A stretch of DNA of 64,000 bases from Ehretia macrophylla. Taxonomy: Eukaryota > Streptophyta > Magnoliopsida > Boraginales > Ehretiaceae. Below, piece after piece: positions 1 to 10,568 of this stretch (position 1 is the first letter of the stretch; the number at the start of each line of letters is the position of its first letter). Under the pieces are notes generated by a model. It was not told where the DNA came from. It saw only the letters and a program-made list of their open reading frames with translations, and did no database searches. The stretch lies in assembly GCA_037974665.1 (NCBI GenBank), contig CM075782.1, positions 41,530,851 to 41,594,850 of the forward strand. The letters are read 5' to 3'. A program made the translations under genes and the position numbers.

Positions 1-474
1 GGAAAGACAACTTCGCTTCACGTTGAGGCTGGGCTGGCAAACCGAGGGTGTGGGGATTTCGACCAGTTCTCCGTCGCTCCGGTGCCCATAACTTTTGATC
101 CATAAGGAGTTACGCGGTGCACAGCTTACTGTTGGAAAGCTCTCTGAGAGCTCTACGACGGGGGCAGCAAGCTTACTAGGGTGTAACTATTTTTGAGCCT
201 AAAATCGAACATTTTCATCAGTTTCGAGCTACTTTCATCTTTTACGCAGTTTTTCCATCTCGGATCGTGCATTGTGAGCTGTTAAAAGAACGACAACCTA
301 ACTCGGGGGACATTAGAGGGCCCTACAATGCTTCGATATTACGTCTTATGAGGATGCTACGTTGTTGAATTGGATGGGTTGTCGTTAGGCCCATTGGGCC
401 TATTGAATAGGTCATCTCTCTGGGCTGGGACTGTGAACCGTCAACACATAAGGGATTTGTGCCCTCTACATGAC

Positions 475-587
475 AGGTGTGATCATACCAGCATTAATGC
501 ACTGGATCCCATCAGAACACCGAAGTTAAGCATACTTGGGCGAGAGTAGGATGGGAGACCCCTTGGGAAGTCCTCATTTTGCATCCC
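475..587 (+). rRNA. 5S rRNA gene copy 1 (class A, degenerate)
   Basis: First 5S gene in the window. Class A bases A43, C67 and T96 are present and position 20 is T. Six bases (GTACTA) are missing between the intermediate element and box C, so the internal promoter is damaged and the copy is probably not transcribed. Confidence 0.8.
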
Positions 588-1148
588 CCTTTTCAATATT
601 TTTTGCCCCGGTTAGGCTTGCCAAGATGCTTTATCCACCACATTTCTATAACCAAATCCCACGGCACCTTAGGCAAGACAACTTCGCTTCACTTAGAGGC
701 TGGGCCCGTAAACCGAGGGCGTAGGGTCTTGTGACCAGGTATCCGTCGCTCCGGTGCCCATAACTTTTGATCCGAAAGGAGTTACGCGGCGCACAGTATA
801 CCGTTGGAAAGTTCTCCGAGAGCTCTATGAATGGGGCAGCAAGCCTGCTCAACTGCGCCTATATTCAGAGGCCAAAATCTTACATTTTCATTAGTTTCGT
901 GGTACTTTTCTTCTTTTGCACTATTTTTTGGTCCTGAATCGTACGTCGTGAGTTGTTAAAAGGACGACAACCAAACTCGTGGGACATTAGACGGCCCAAC
1001 AACGTGTCGATATCACGTCTTGTGAGAATGCTGCGTTGTTGAAGAGGATGGGTTGTCGTTAAGCCCATTGGGCCTTCTGAATGGGCCATCTCTCTAGGCT
1101 GGGACTATGAACCGTCAACACATAAGGGATTTGTGCCCTCAACATGAC

Positions 1149-1266
1149 GGGTGCAATCATACCACCAATAATGCACCGTATCCCATCAGAACTCCGAAGT
1201 TAAGCGTGCTTGGGCGAGAATAGTACTAAGATGTGTAACCCCTTCGGAAGTCCTCGTCTTGCACCC
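1149..1266 (+). rRNA. 5S rRNA gene copy 2 (class A, degenerate)
   Basis: Full-length 118-bp copy with intact box A (AAGTTAAGCGTGCTTGGGC). Box C is altered, reading AGATGTGTAACC instead of GGATGGGTGACC, and the CAGCAC stem of helix II reads CACCAA. Probably inactive. Confidence 0.85.
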
Positions 1267-1826
1267 CCTTTTCAATTTTTTTTTCCCCGGTTAGGCTTGC
1301 CAAGATGCTTTATCCACCACATTTCTATTACCAAATCCCACAGCACCTTGGGCAAGACAACTTTGCTTCACGTAGTGGCTGGTTGGCAAACCGAGGGCAT
1401 GGGGCTTGTGACCAGGTCTCTGTCTCTCTGGTGCCCATAACTTTTTATTCGTATGGAGTTATATGGCGCACAACATACCGTTGGAAAGCTCCCTGAAAGC
1501 TCTACAATGGGGGCATCAAGACTGTTTTGCTGCGCCTATTTTTGGGGCCCAAAATCAAACATTTTCATCAATTTTGGGCCACTTTTCTTCTTTTGCACTG
1601 TTTTCATCATCTCGGATCGATCGTCGTGAGATGTTAAAAGGATGACAACTAAACTAGCGGGACATTAGAGGGCCCTACAATACGTCAATATCACGTCCTG
1701 TAAGGATGCTGAGTTGTTGAAGCGGATGGGTTGTCGTTAAGCCCATTGGGCCTTTTGAATGGGCCATCTCTCTCGGATGAGACTGTGAACCGTAAACACA
1801 AAAGGGGTTTGTGCCCTCAACATGAC

Positions 1827-1944
1827 AGGTGTGAACATACTGGCACTAATGCACCAAATTCCATTAGAACTCTGAAGTTAAGCGTGCTTGTACAAGAGTA
1901 GTACTAGGATGGATAACCCTTAGGAAGTCCTTGTGTTGCACCTC
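1827..1944 (+). rRNA. 5S rRNA gene copy 3 (class A, degenerate)
   Basis: Full-length class A copy with several lesions: TTGTACAAG replaces TTGGGCGAG after box A, box C reads GGATGGATAACC, and one base is lost near position 96. Confidence 0.82.
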
Positions 1945-2502
1945 CCTTTTCAATTTTTTTCGCTAGTTAGGCTTGCCAAGATGCTTTAAGCACCGTATTT
2001 CTATTTTCGAATCCCACGGCACCATGGGCAAGACAACTTCGCCACACGTTGAGGCTAGGCCCGCAAACCGAGGGCGTGGGGCTTGTGACCAAGTCTCCGT
2101 CGCTCCGGTGCCCTTAACTTTTGATCCGCAAAGAGTTACGCGGCACAAAGCATACCGTTGGAAAGCACTCCGAGAGCTCTACGACCGGGGCAGGAAGCCT
2201 TGTCAGCTGCAACTATTTTTGGAGCCCAGAATCGAATGTTTTCATCAGTTTCGGGCTACTTTTCTTCTTTTGCGCTGTTTTCCCGTCCCTGATCGTACTT
2301 CATGAGCTGCTAAAAGGACGACAACCTAACTCGTGGGACATTAGAGAGCCCTACAATGCCTCGATATCACATCTTGTAAGGATGCTGCGTTGTCGAAGCG
2401 GATGGGTTGTCGTTATGCCCGTTGAGCCTTATGAATGGACCAACTCTCTGGGCTGGGGCTGTGAACCGTAAACACATAAGGGATTTGTACCCTCAACATG
2501 AC

Positions 2503-2620
2503 GGGGGTGATCATACCAGCATTAATGCGCTGGATCCCATCAGAACTCCGAAGTTAAGCATTCTTTGGCGGGAGTTGTACTAGGATGGGTGACCCCTTAC
2601 GAAGTCCTCGTGTTGTACTC
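2503..2620 (+). rRNA. 5S rRNA gene copy 4 (class A, degenerate)
   Basis: Class A copy. Box A is altered (GCATTCTTTGGCGGGAG) and the 5' end reads GGGGGTGATC, breaking helix I against an equally altered 3' end (TTGTACTC). Box C is intact. Confidence 0.83.
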
Positions 2621-3153
2621 CCCTTTTCAATTTTTTTTGCCCTGGTTAGGCTTGCCAAGATGCTTTATCAACCACATTTCTTTTACCGAATCCCATGGCA
2701 CCTTGGTCTTGACAACTTCGCTTCATGTAGAGGCTGGGCCAGCAAACCGAGGGCGTGGGGCTTGTGACCAGGTCTCCGTCGCTCCGGTGCCCATAACTTT
2801 TGATCCGTAAGGAGTTACGCGGCGCACAACATACCATTGGAAAGCTCTCTGAGAGCTCTATGACGGGGGAAACAATCCTACTTGGCTGCGCTTGTTTTTG
2901 GAGCCCAAAATCGAACGTTTTCATCAATTTTGGGCCACTTTTCGTCTTTTGCGCTATTTTTTCATCCCGGATCGTACGTCGTGAGTTGTTAAATGGACAA
3001 CAACCTAACTCGCGGGACATTAGAGGTCCCTACAATGTGTTAATATCACGTCTTGCAAGGATGCTGCGTTATTGAAGCAGATGGGTTGTCGTTAAGCCCG
3101 TTGGGCTTTTTGAATGGGCCATCTCTCTAGGCTGGGACTGTAAACCGTCAACA

Positions 3154-3181
3154 CATAAGGGATTTGTGCCATCAACATGAC
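3154..3181 (+). promoter_or_regulatory. 5S upstream promoter (representative unit)
   Basis: The 28 bases before the gene run from ACATAAGGG, a weak TATA-like position near -28, to a C at -1. This matches the known plant 5S layout (TATA-like element near -28, GC near -12, C at -1). The same leader (ATAAGGG...TGCCCTCAACATGAC) precedes nearly every copy in both classes. None has a good TATATAA, so activity is uncertain. Confidence 0.5.
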
Positions 3182-3299
3182 GGGTATGATCATACCAGCA
3201 CTAATGCACAGGATCCCATCAGAACTCTGAAGCTAAGCGTGCTTGGGCGAGAGTAGTACTAGGATGGGTGACCCCCTCGGAAGTCCTTGTGTTGCACCC
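3182..3299 (+). rRNA. 5S rRNA gene copy 5 (class A, well preserved)
   Basis: One of the best class A copies. All four class bases (C20, A43, C67, T96) and an intact box C are present. Differences are few: GGGTATGATC at the 5' end, GCACAGG in helix III and AGCTAAGCG in box A. An 8-T run follows within 20 bases. Confidence 0.92.
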
Positions 3300-3302
3300 C
3301 TA

Positions 3303-3317
3303 TTTTAAATTTTTTTT
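3303..3317 (+). terminator. Pol III T-run terminator (representative unit)
   Basis: TTTT followed shortly by eight T directly after the 5S gene. RNA polymerase III stops at runs of four or more T on the non-template strand. Equivalent CCCTTTTC and ATTTTTT runs follow nearly every 5S copy, in class A as CAATTTTTTTTGCC and in class B as TTTTGAATTTTTTGCC. Confidence 0.6.
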
Positions 3318-3860
3318 GCCCCAGTTAGGCTTGCCAAGATGTTTTATCCACCACATTTCTATTACCAAATCCCACAGCACCTTGGGCAAGGCAACTTCGC
3401 TTCAGGTCGTGGCTGGGCCTCCAAACTATGGGCGTCGGGATTGTGACCAAGTCTCCGTCGCTTCGGTGCCCGTAACTTTTGATCCGTATGGAGTTAAACG
3501 GCGCACAACAAACCGTTGGAAAGCTCACCGAGAGCTCTACGATGGAGACATCAAGCTTGCTCGGCTATGCCAATTTTCGGAGCCCAAAATTGAATGTTTT
3601 CATCCATTTCGGTCCATTTTTCTTCTTTTGCGCTGTTTTTTCTTTCCGGATTGTACGTCAAGAGCTGTTAAAAGGACGACAACCTAACTCGTGGGACAAT
3701 AGAGGGCCCTACAATGCATCGGTATCACGTCTTGTAAGGATGCTGCGTTGTTAAAGCAAATGGGTTGTCGTTAAGCCCATTGGGACTTTTGAATGGACCA
3801 TCTCCCTGGGATGGGACTGCGAACCATAAACACATAAGGGATTTGTGTCCTCAACAGGAC

Positions 3861-3892
3861 AGGTGCGATCATACAAGAACTAATGCACCGGA
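3861..3892 (+). pseudogene. 5S rRNA gene copy 6, 5' fragment cut by an inversion
   Basis: Only the first 32 bases (AGGTGCGATCATACAAGAAC to GCACCGGA) are present. The sequence then switches to inverted spacer, so the gene lacks box A, IE and box C. Its 3' part may be the inverted fragment at 4055-4131. Confidence 0.85.
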
Positions 3893-4131
3893 GCGATGGA
3901 GACCTAGTCACAAGCCCCACGCCCTGGATTTGCTGTCCCAGCCTCTACATGATGCGAAGTTGTCTTGCCCAAGGTGCCGTGGGATTCGAAAATAGAAATG
4001 TGGTGGGTAAAGCATCTTGGCAAGCCTAACCAGGGAAAATTTTTTTGAAAAGGGGGGTGCAACACGAGGTCTTCTCAGGGGGTCACCCATCCTAGTACTA
4101 CTCTCGCCCAAGCATACTTAAATTTGGAGTT
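3893..4131 (-). other. Inverted 5S-spacer segment inside the array
   Basis: Reads on the minus strand as normal array sequence: 5S gene from about base 42 to its 3' end, T-run, TTAGGCTTGCCAAGATG and onward to GGTCTCCATCGC. Left junction follows GCACCGGA. On the right, GATTTGTGCCGTCAACATG (a gene-leader piece) is joined directly to AGTTACGCGG of a spacer, so the break was not clean. This is the only reversed segment I found in the array. Confidence 0.88.
4055..4131 (-). pseudogene. Inverted 5S rRNA gene fragment (3' part)
   Basis: On the minus strand it runs from AACTCCAAATTTAAGTATGC through CTTGGGCGAGAGTAGTACTA and box C to GTTGCACCC, i.e. bases 42-118 of a class A gene. The 5' third is absent. 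Together with the forward fragment at 3861 it accounts for one gene less about nine bases. Confidence 0.85.
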
Positions 4132-4556
4132 GGATTTGTGCCGTCAACATGAAGTTACGCGGTGCCCATAACTTTTGAACCGTAAGGAGTTACGCGGTGC
4201 AGGGCATACGGTTGGAAAGCTCTCTAAGAGCTCTATGACGAGGGCAGGAAGCCTGCTCGACTACACCTATTTTCGGAGCCCCAAATCGAACGTTTTCATC
4301 TGTTTCGGGCCACTTTTCTTATTTTGTGCTGTTTTTCCTTCCCGGATCGTACGTCGTGAGCTGTCAAAAGGACGACCACCTAACTGGCCGGACATTAGAG
4401 GGCCCTACAACTCGTTGATATCACGTCTTGTGATGATGCTGCGTTGTTGAAGCAGATGGGTTGTCGTTATGCCCATTGGGCCTTTTGAATTTGTCATTTC
4501 TCTGGGATGGGACTGTGAACCGTAAACACATAAGGGATTTGTGCCCTTAAAATGTC

Positions 4557-4674
4557 GAGTACGATCATACCGGCACTAATGCACCAGATCCCATCAGAAC
4601 TTCGAAGTTAAGCGTGCTTGGCCGAGAGTAGTACTACGATGATTGACCCCCTGGGAAATCCTCGTGTTGCACGC
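4557..4674 (+). rRNA. 5S rRNA gene copy 7 (class A)
   Basis: Full length with C20, A43, C67 and T96. Box C is damaged (CGATGATTGACC) and CTTGGCCGAG replaces CTTGGGCGAG. Confidence 0.86.
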
Positions 4675-5236
4675 CCATTTTCAAATTTTTTTTCCCCGGT
4701 TAGGCTTGCCAAGATGCTTTTTCCACCACATTTTCTATTTTCGAATTCCACGGCACCTTGGGCAAGATAACTTCGCATCACGTAGAGGCTGGGACCGCAA
4801 ATTGAGGGTGTGGGGCTTGTGACCAGGTCTCTGTCGTTCCTGTGCCCATAACTTTTGAACCGTAAGGAGTTACGCGGCACACGGTATATGGTTGGAAAGC
4901 TTTCTGAGAGCTCTGTGATGGGGGTAGGAAGCCTGCTCGACTGCACCTATTTTCGGAGCCTCAAATTGAATGATTTCATTAGCTTTGGGCTACTTTTCTT
5001 CTTTTGTGCTGTTTTTCCTTCTCGGATCGTACGTCGTGAGCTGTCAAAAGGACGACCACCTAACTGGCCGGACATTAGAGGGCCCTACAACGCGTCGATA
5101 TCACATCTTGCGAGGATACTGCGTTGTTAAAGCGGATGGGTTATCGTTAAACCCATTGGGCCTTTTGAATGGGCCATCTCTCTGGGTTGGGACTGTGAAC
5201 CTTCAACGCATAAGGGATTTGTGCCCTCAACATGAC

Positions 5237-5354
5237 GGGTGCGATCGTACTAGCACTAATGCACTAGATCCCATCAGAACTCTACAGTTAAGTGTGCTTG
5301 GGCGAGAGTAGTGCTAGGATGGGTGACCCCCTAGGTAGGTCTCGTGTTGCACCC
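5237..5354 (+). rRNA. 5S rRNA gene copy 8 (class A)
   Basis: Full length with all four class A bases and intact box C. Lesions include AGTGCTAGG in the intermediate element and CCTAGGTAGGTCT after box C. Confidence 0.88.
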
Positions 5355-5914
5355 CCCTTTTCAAAAAATTTTACCCGATTAGGTATGCCAAGATGCTTTA
5401 TCCACCACATTTATATATCTGAATCCCACGACACCTTGGGCAAGACAACTGCGCATCACGTAGAGGCTAGGACTGTAAATCGAGGGCGTGGGGCTTGTGA
5501 CCAGGTCTCTGTCGCTCCGGTGCCCATAACTTTTGAACCATATGGAGTTACGCGGCGCACGACATACGGTTAGAAAGCTCTCCGAGAGCTCTATGACGGG
5601 GGCAGCAAGGCTGCTCGACTGCACCAATTTTTGAAGCCCCAAATCGAATGTTTTCATCAGTTTTGTGCCACTTTTCTTCTTTTGTATTATTTTTCCGTCC
5701 CGAATCGTACGTCGTGAGCTGTTAAAAGGACGACAACCTAACTCACAGGATATTAGACGGCCCTACTACGTGTCGATATCATGTCTTGCGAGGATGCTAC
5801 ATTGTTGAAGATGATGGGTTGTCGTTAAGCCCATTGGGCCTTTTGAATGGGCCATCTCTCTGGGTTGGTACTGTGAACCATCAACACATAAGGGATTTGT
5901 GCCCTCAACATGAT

Positions 5915-6032
5915 TGGTGTGATCATACCAGTACTAATGCAACAGATCCCATCAGAACTCCGATGTTAAACGTGCTTGGGTAAGAGTAGTACTTGGATGT
6001 GTGACCCCTAAGGTAGTCCTCATGTTGCACCC
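5915..6032 (+). rRNA. 5S rRNA gene copy 9 (class A, last of block 1)
   Basis: C20 and A43 are class A, position 67 is T, and position 96 is A as in class B. It sits one spacer before the change to class B units. The 5' end reads TGGTGTGATC, weakening helix I. Confidence 0.84.
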
Positions 6033-6443
6033 CCCTTTTCAATTTTTTTTGCCCTAGTTAGGCAAGCCAAGATGCTTTATCCACCATATTTCTTTCACCG
6101 AATCCCACGGTACATTGGGCAAGACATATTCGCTTCACGAAGGGGGTGGGCTCGCAAACCGAGGGCGTGGGTCTTGTGACCAGGTCTCTGTTGCTCTAGT
6201 GCCCATAACTTTTGATCCGTAAGGAGTTACGCGGCGCACAGCATAGCGTTGAAAATCCCTTTGAGAGCTCTACGATATGTGAAATGATCTTGCGATGCTG
6301 CGCCTATTTTCTGATCACAAAATCGATCGCTTTTATCAGTTTCGGGCCACTCTTTTTCTTTTGGCTCTATTTCTTCGTCCCTGATCATTAGTCGGGTGCC
6401 GCGAGAAGGGAGACAAATAAGGGCTTTGCACACTCAACATGTC

Positions 6444-6561
6444 AGGTGCGATCATACCAGCAGTAATGCACCAGATCCCATCAGATCTCTGAAGTTAAGC
6501 GTGCTTGGGAGAGGGTAGTACTAGGATGGGTGACCCCTAGAGAAGTCCTTGTGTTGTACCC
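6444..6561 (+). rRNA. 5S rRNA gene copy 10 (class B)
   Basis: First class B gene: G20, T43 (AGATCTC), A67 (GGGAGAG) and A96. Box A and box C are intact. The 3' end reads TTGTACCC. Confidence 0.88.
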
Positions 6562-6975
6562 CTCTTTTCGTTTTGAATTTTTTGCCCCGTTCAGGCTTGC
6601 CAAGATGCTTTATCCGTCACATTTCTATTACCGAGTCCCACGTCATCTAGGGCAAGACAACATCACTTCACGTAGAGGTTGGGCCCGCAAACCGAGGGCA
6701 TGGGTCCTGTCACCAGGTCTCCGTCGTTCCGGTAACCATAACTTTTGATCCGTAAGGAATTATACGGTGCACAGCATACCGTTGGAAAGCTCTCTGAGAG
6801 CTTCACGACGGGGGCGGCAAGCCTACTCGGCTGTGCCCATTTTCAGAGCCCAAAATTGAATGTTTTCATCATTTTTGGGCTACTTTTCTTCTTTTTGCAC
6901 TGTTTCTTCATCACTGATCATACGTCAGGAGCTGCGAAATGGCCGACAAATAAGGGCTTTGCTCCCTCAACATGA

Positions 6976-7093
6976 CGGATGCAATCATACCATCAGTAAT
7001 GCACTGGATCCTATCAGATCTCCCAAGTTAAGCATGCTTAGGAGAGAGTAGTACTAGGATGGGTGACCCTCAGCTAAGTCCTCGTGTTGCACC
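6976..7093 (+). rRNA. 5S rRNA gene copy 11 (class B)
   Basis: Full-length class B copy with intact box C. Lesions include CTTAGGAGAG after box A and CAGCTAAG after box C. Confidence 0.87.
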
Positions 7094-7508
7094 CGCCTTT
7101 TTGTTTTGAATTTTTTGCCCTGTTTAGGCTTGCCAAGATGCTTTATCCATTACATTTCTATTATAGAGTCCCACGGCATCTTGGGCAACACAACTTCGCT
7201 TAGCGTAGAGGCTGGGCCAGCAACCTGAGGGCGTGGGGCCTGTGACCAAGAATTTGTCACTCTGGTGCCCATAACTTTTGATCTATAAGGAGTTATGTAC
7301 GCACAGCTTATCGTTGGAAAGCCCTCCGAGAGCTCTACGACAAGAGCAGCAAGCCTCCTCGGCTGCGCCTATTTTCGGTGCCCAAAATTGAACGTTTTCA
7401 TCAGTTTTGGGCCACTTTTCTTCTTTTTGCGTTGTTTATTCGTCCCTGATCATTCGTCGGGAGTCGCAAAAAGGACGATAAATAAGGTCTTTGTGCGCTC
7501 AACATGAC

Positions 7509-7626
7509 AGGTGCGATAATACCAGTAGTAATGCACAAGATCCCATCAGATCTCTGAAGTTAAGCGTGCTTGGGAGAGAGTAGTATTAGGATTGGTGACC
7601 CTTAAGGAAGTCCTCATGTTGCACCC
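7509..7626 (+). rRNA. 5S rRNA gene copy 12 (class B)
   Basis: Class B copy. Box C has the recurrent variant GGATTGGTGACC, shared with copies at 8556, 9089, 14075, 41402 and 41933. Confidence 0.87.
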
Positions 7627-8028
7627 CCCTTTTCATTTTGCATTTTTTGACCCGTTCAGGCTTGTCAAGATGCTTTATCCATCCCATTTCTCTTCTCGAG
7701 TCTCATGGCATCTTGGGCAAGACAGCTTCGCTTCGCGTAGAGGTTGGGCCCGCAAACTGAGGGCGTGGGGCTTGTGACCTGGTCTCCGTCACTACGGTGC
7801 CCATAACTTTTGATCCGCCAGCGTACCGTTGGAAAGCTCTCCGAGAGCTCTACGACGAGGGCGCAAGCCTGCTTGGCTGCGCCTACTTTCAGAGCCCAAA
7901 AATCGAAGGTTTTTATCAGTTTCGGGCCACTTTTCTTTTTTTTTTTTTGCGCTGTTTCTTTGTCCCTGATCGTTCGGCTGGAGCTGGGAAAAAGACGACA
8001 AAAAAGGGCTTTATGCACTCTACATGAC

Positions 8029-8146
8029 GGGTGCGATCATACCAGCAGTAATACACTAGATCCTATCAGATCTCCAAAGTTAAGCATGCTTGGGAGAGAG
8101 TAGTACTAGGATGGGTGACCCTCAGGTGAGTCCTCGTGTTGCACCC
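8029..8146 (+). rRNA. 5S rRNA gene copy 13 (class B)
   Basis: Class B with private changes AATACACTAG, ATCCTATC, TCCAAAG and GCATGC. All of these recur in the copy at 30448, and the identity continues into the downstream spacer. Confidence 0.88.
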
Positions 8147-8555
8147 CCCTTTTTGTTTTGAATTTTTTGCCCTGTTCAGGCTTGCCAAGATGCTTTATCC
8201 GTCACATTTCTATTACAGAGTCCCACGGCATCTTGGGCAAGACAACTTCGATTCACGTAGAGGCTGGGCCCGCAAACCAAGGGCATGGGGCTTTGGACCA
8301 ATTCTCTGTCACTCTAGTGCCCATAACTTTTGATCCGTAAGGAGTTATGCAGTGCACAGCATACCATTGGAAAGCTATCCGAGAGCTCTACAATAGGGGC
8401 ACTGTTTATCTGTGCCTATTTTCGGAGCCCAAAATTGAACATTTTCATCAATTTCGGGAGACTTTTCTTCTTTTTACGCTGCTTCTTCGTCCCTGACCGT
8501 TCATCGGGAGCAGCGAAAAGGACGACAAATAAGGGCTTTGTGCCCTCAACATGAC

Positions 8556-8673
8556 GGGTGCGATTATACCAGTAGTAATGCACCAGATCCCATCAGATCT
8601 CTGAAGTTAAGCGTGCTTGGGAGAGAGTAGTACTAGGATTGGTGACCCTCAGGTAAGTCCTCATGTTGCACCC
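8556..8673 (+). rRNA. 5S rRNA gene copy 14 (class B)
   Basis: Full-length class B gene with the GGATTGGTGACC box C variant and CATGTTGCACCC 3' end. Confidence 0.87.
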
Positions 8674-9088
8674 CCCTTTTCGTTTTGTATTTTTTGCCCC
8701 GTTCAGGCTTATTAAGATGCTTTATCCGTCACATTTCTATTACCAAGTCCCACGGCATCTTGGGCAAGACAACTTTGCTTCGCGCACAAGCTAGGCCCGC
8801 AAACCGAGGGCGTAGGGCCGGTGACCAGGTCTCCGTCACTACGGTGCCATTAACTTTTGATCCGTAAGTAGTTATACAACACACAACATACTGTTGGAAA
8901 GCTCTCCGAGCACTCCACAACGGGTGCAGCAAGCCTACTCGGCTGCGCCTATTTTCAGATCACAAAATCGATCGTTTTCATCAGTTTCATGCCACTTTTC
9001 TTCTTTTGGCTCAATTTCTTCGTCCCTGATCGTTCATCGGGAGCTGCGAGAAGGACGACAAATAAGGGCTTTGCGTACTCAACATGAT

Positions 9089-9206
9089 AGGTACGATAAT
9101 ACCAGCAGTAATGCACGGGATGCCATCAGATCTCTGAAGTTAAGCTTGTTTGGGAGGGAGTAGTACTAGGATTGGTGACCCTCAAGGAAGTCCTCATGTT
9201 GCACCC
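9089..9206 (+). rRNA. 5S rRNA gene copy 15 (class B, last of block)
   Basis: Class B gene with GCTTGTTTGGGAGGGAG in box A and IE, and the GGATTGGTGACC variant. The spacer that follows starts as class B and ends as class A. Confidence 0.86.
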
Positions 9207-9771
9207 TCCTTTTCGTTTCGCATTTTTTGCCCCGTTCAGGCATGCCAAGATGCTTTATCCATCACATTTCTATTATCGAGTGCCACGAGATTTTGGGAAA
9301 GACAACTTCGCTTCGCGTAGAGGATGGGCCCGCAAACTGAGGGCATGGGGCTTGTGACCAGTTCTCCATTGTTCCCGTGGCCATAACTTTTGATCCGTAA
9401 GGAGTTATGCGGCACACAACATACCGTTAGAAAGCTCTCTGAGAGTTCTACAATGGGGGCAGCAAGCCAAGTCAGCTATAATAATTTTTGGAGCCCAAAA
9501 TTGAACGTTTTCATCAGTTTTGGGCCACTTTTCTTCTTTTGCGCTGTTTTACCGTCCTGGATCGTACGTTGTGAGTTGTTAAAAGGACGACAACCTAACT
9601 TGCGGGACATTAGAGGGCCCTACAATGCCTTGATATCACGTCTTGTAAGGATACTGCGTTGTCAAAGCGGATGGGTTGCCGGTAAGCCAATTGGGCCTTT
9701 TGAATGGGCCATCCCTCTGGGCTGGGAATGTGGACCATCAACACATAAGTGATTTGTGCCCTCAACATGAC

Positions 9772-9889
9772 GGGTGCGATCGTACAAGCACTAATGCATC
9801 GGATCCTATCAAAACTCTGAAATTAAGCGTGCTTGGACGATAGTAGTACTAGGATAGGTAACCCTCTGGGAAATCCTCGTGTTGCACCC
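9772..9889 (+). rRNA. 5S rRNA gene copy 16 (class A)
   Basis: All four class A bases. Box A reads AAATTAAGCG, IE region GGACGATAG and box C GGATAGGTAACC, so the promoter is weakened. Confidence 0.86.
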
Positions 9890-10450
9890 CCCTTTTCAAA
9901 AATTTTTTACCCGGTTAGGCTTGCCTAGATGCTTTATCCATCACATTTCTATTTCTAAATCCTATGGCACCTTGAGCAAGACAACTTCGCTTCACGTAGA
10001 GGCTGGGCCTACAAACCGAGGGCGTGGGGCTTGTGACCAAGTCTCTGTCGCTCCGGTGCCCTTAACTTTTGATCCGTAAGGAGTTACGCGGCGTACAGCA
10101 TACCGTTGGAAAGCTCTCCGAGAGCTCTACGACGGGGGCAAAAATCCTAGTCGGCTGCAACTATTTTTGGAGCCCAAAATCAAATATTTTCATCAATTTC
10201 GGGCCATTTTTCTTCTTTTACGCTATTTTACCGTCCCGAATCGTACTTCATGAGCTGTTAAAAGGACGACAACCTAACTCGCGATATATTAGGAGGCCCT
10301 ACAATGCCTCGATATCACGTCTTGTAAGGATGTTGCATTGTCAGAGCGGATGGGTTGTCGTTAAGCCCATTGGACCTTTTGAATGGGCCAACTTTTTGGG
10401 CTGGGACTGTGAACCGTCAACATATAAGGGATTTGTTCCCTCACCATGAC

Positions 10451-10568
10451 GGGTCTAATCATATCAGCACTAATGCTCTGGATCCCATCAGAACTCCGAA
10501 GTTAAGCGTGCTTGGGCAAGAGTAGTACTACGATGGGTGACCCCTTGGGAAGTCCTCGTGTTGCACCC
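10451..10568 (+). rRNA. 5S rRNA gene copy 17 (class A)
   Basis: Class A gene with intact box A. Lesions: GGGTCTAATC at the 5' end and ACGATGGGTGACC at box C. Confidence 0.88.

Larger units (their letters stand above)
1..6227 (+). repeat. 5S rDNA tandem array, long-spacer class A block 1
   Basis: Head-to-tail units of about 678 bp (gene starts 674-680 bp apart), each a 118-bp 5S gene plus a ~560-bp spacer. The spacer opens with a T-run, then conserved segments (TTAGGCTTGCCAAGATG, CCATAACTTTTGATCCG, GGAAAGCTCTCCGAGAGCT), then a ~146-bp segment found only in class A with CCCATTGGGCC and GAATGGGCC, then the leader to the next gene. The window opens inside a spacer. One unit is disrupted by a local inversion at 3893-4131. 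No protein-coding gene is supported here. Confidence 0.93.
6228..9450 (+). repeat. 5S rDNA tandem array, short-spacer class B block 1
   Basis: Units of 520-533 bp. The A to B change occurs within the spacer after copy 9. B spacers run GACGACAAATAAGGGCTTTG straight into the gene leader, lacking the ~146-bp class A segment. The first and last spacers of the block share unusual text (GATCACAAAATCGATCG and TTTTGGCTC near 6320 and 8960), suggesting a common origin. Confidence 0.9.

Noticed and set aside
646..852. Many other 60-150 codon frames on both strands across the array
   Set aside because: They cross 5S genes and spacers, shift register between units and resemble one another only because the DNA is repeated.
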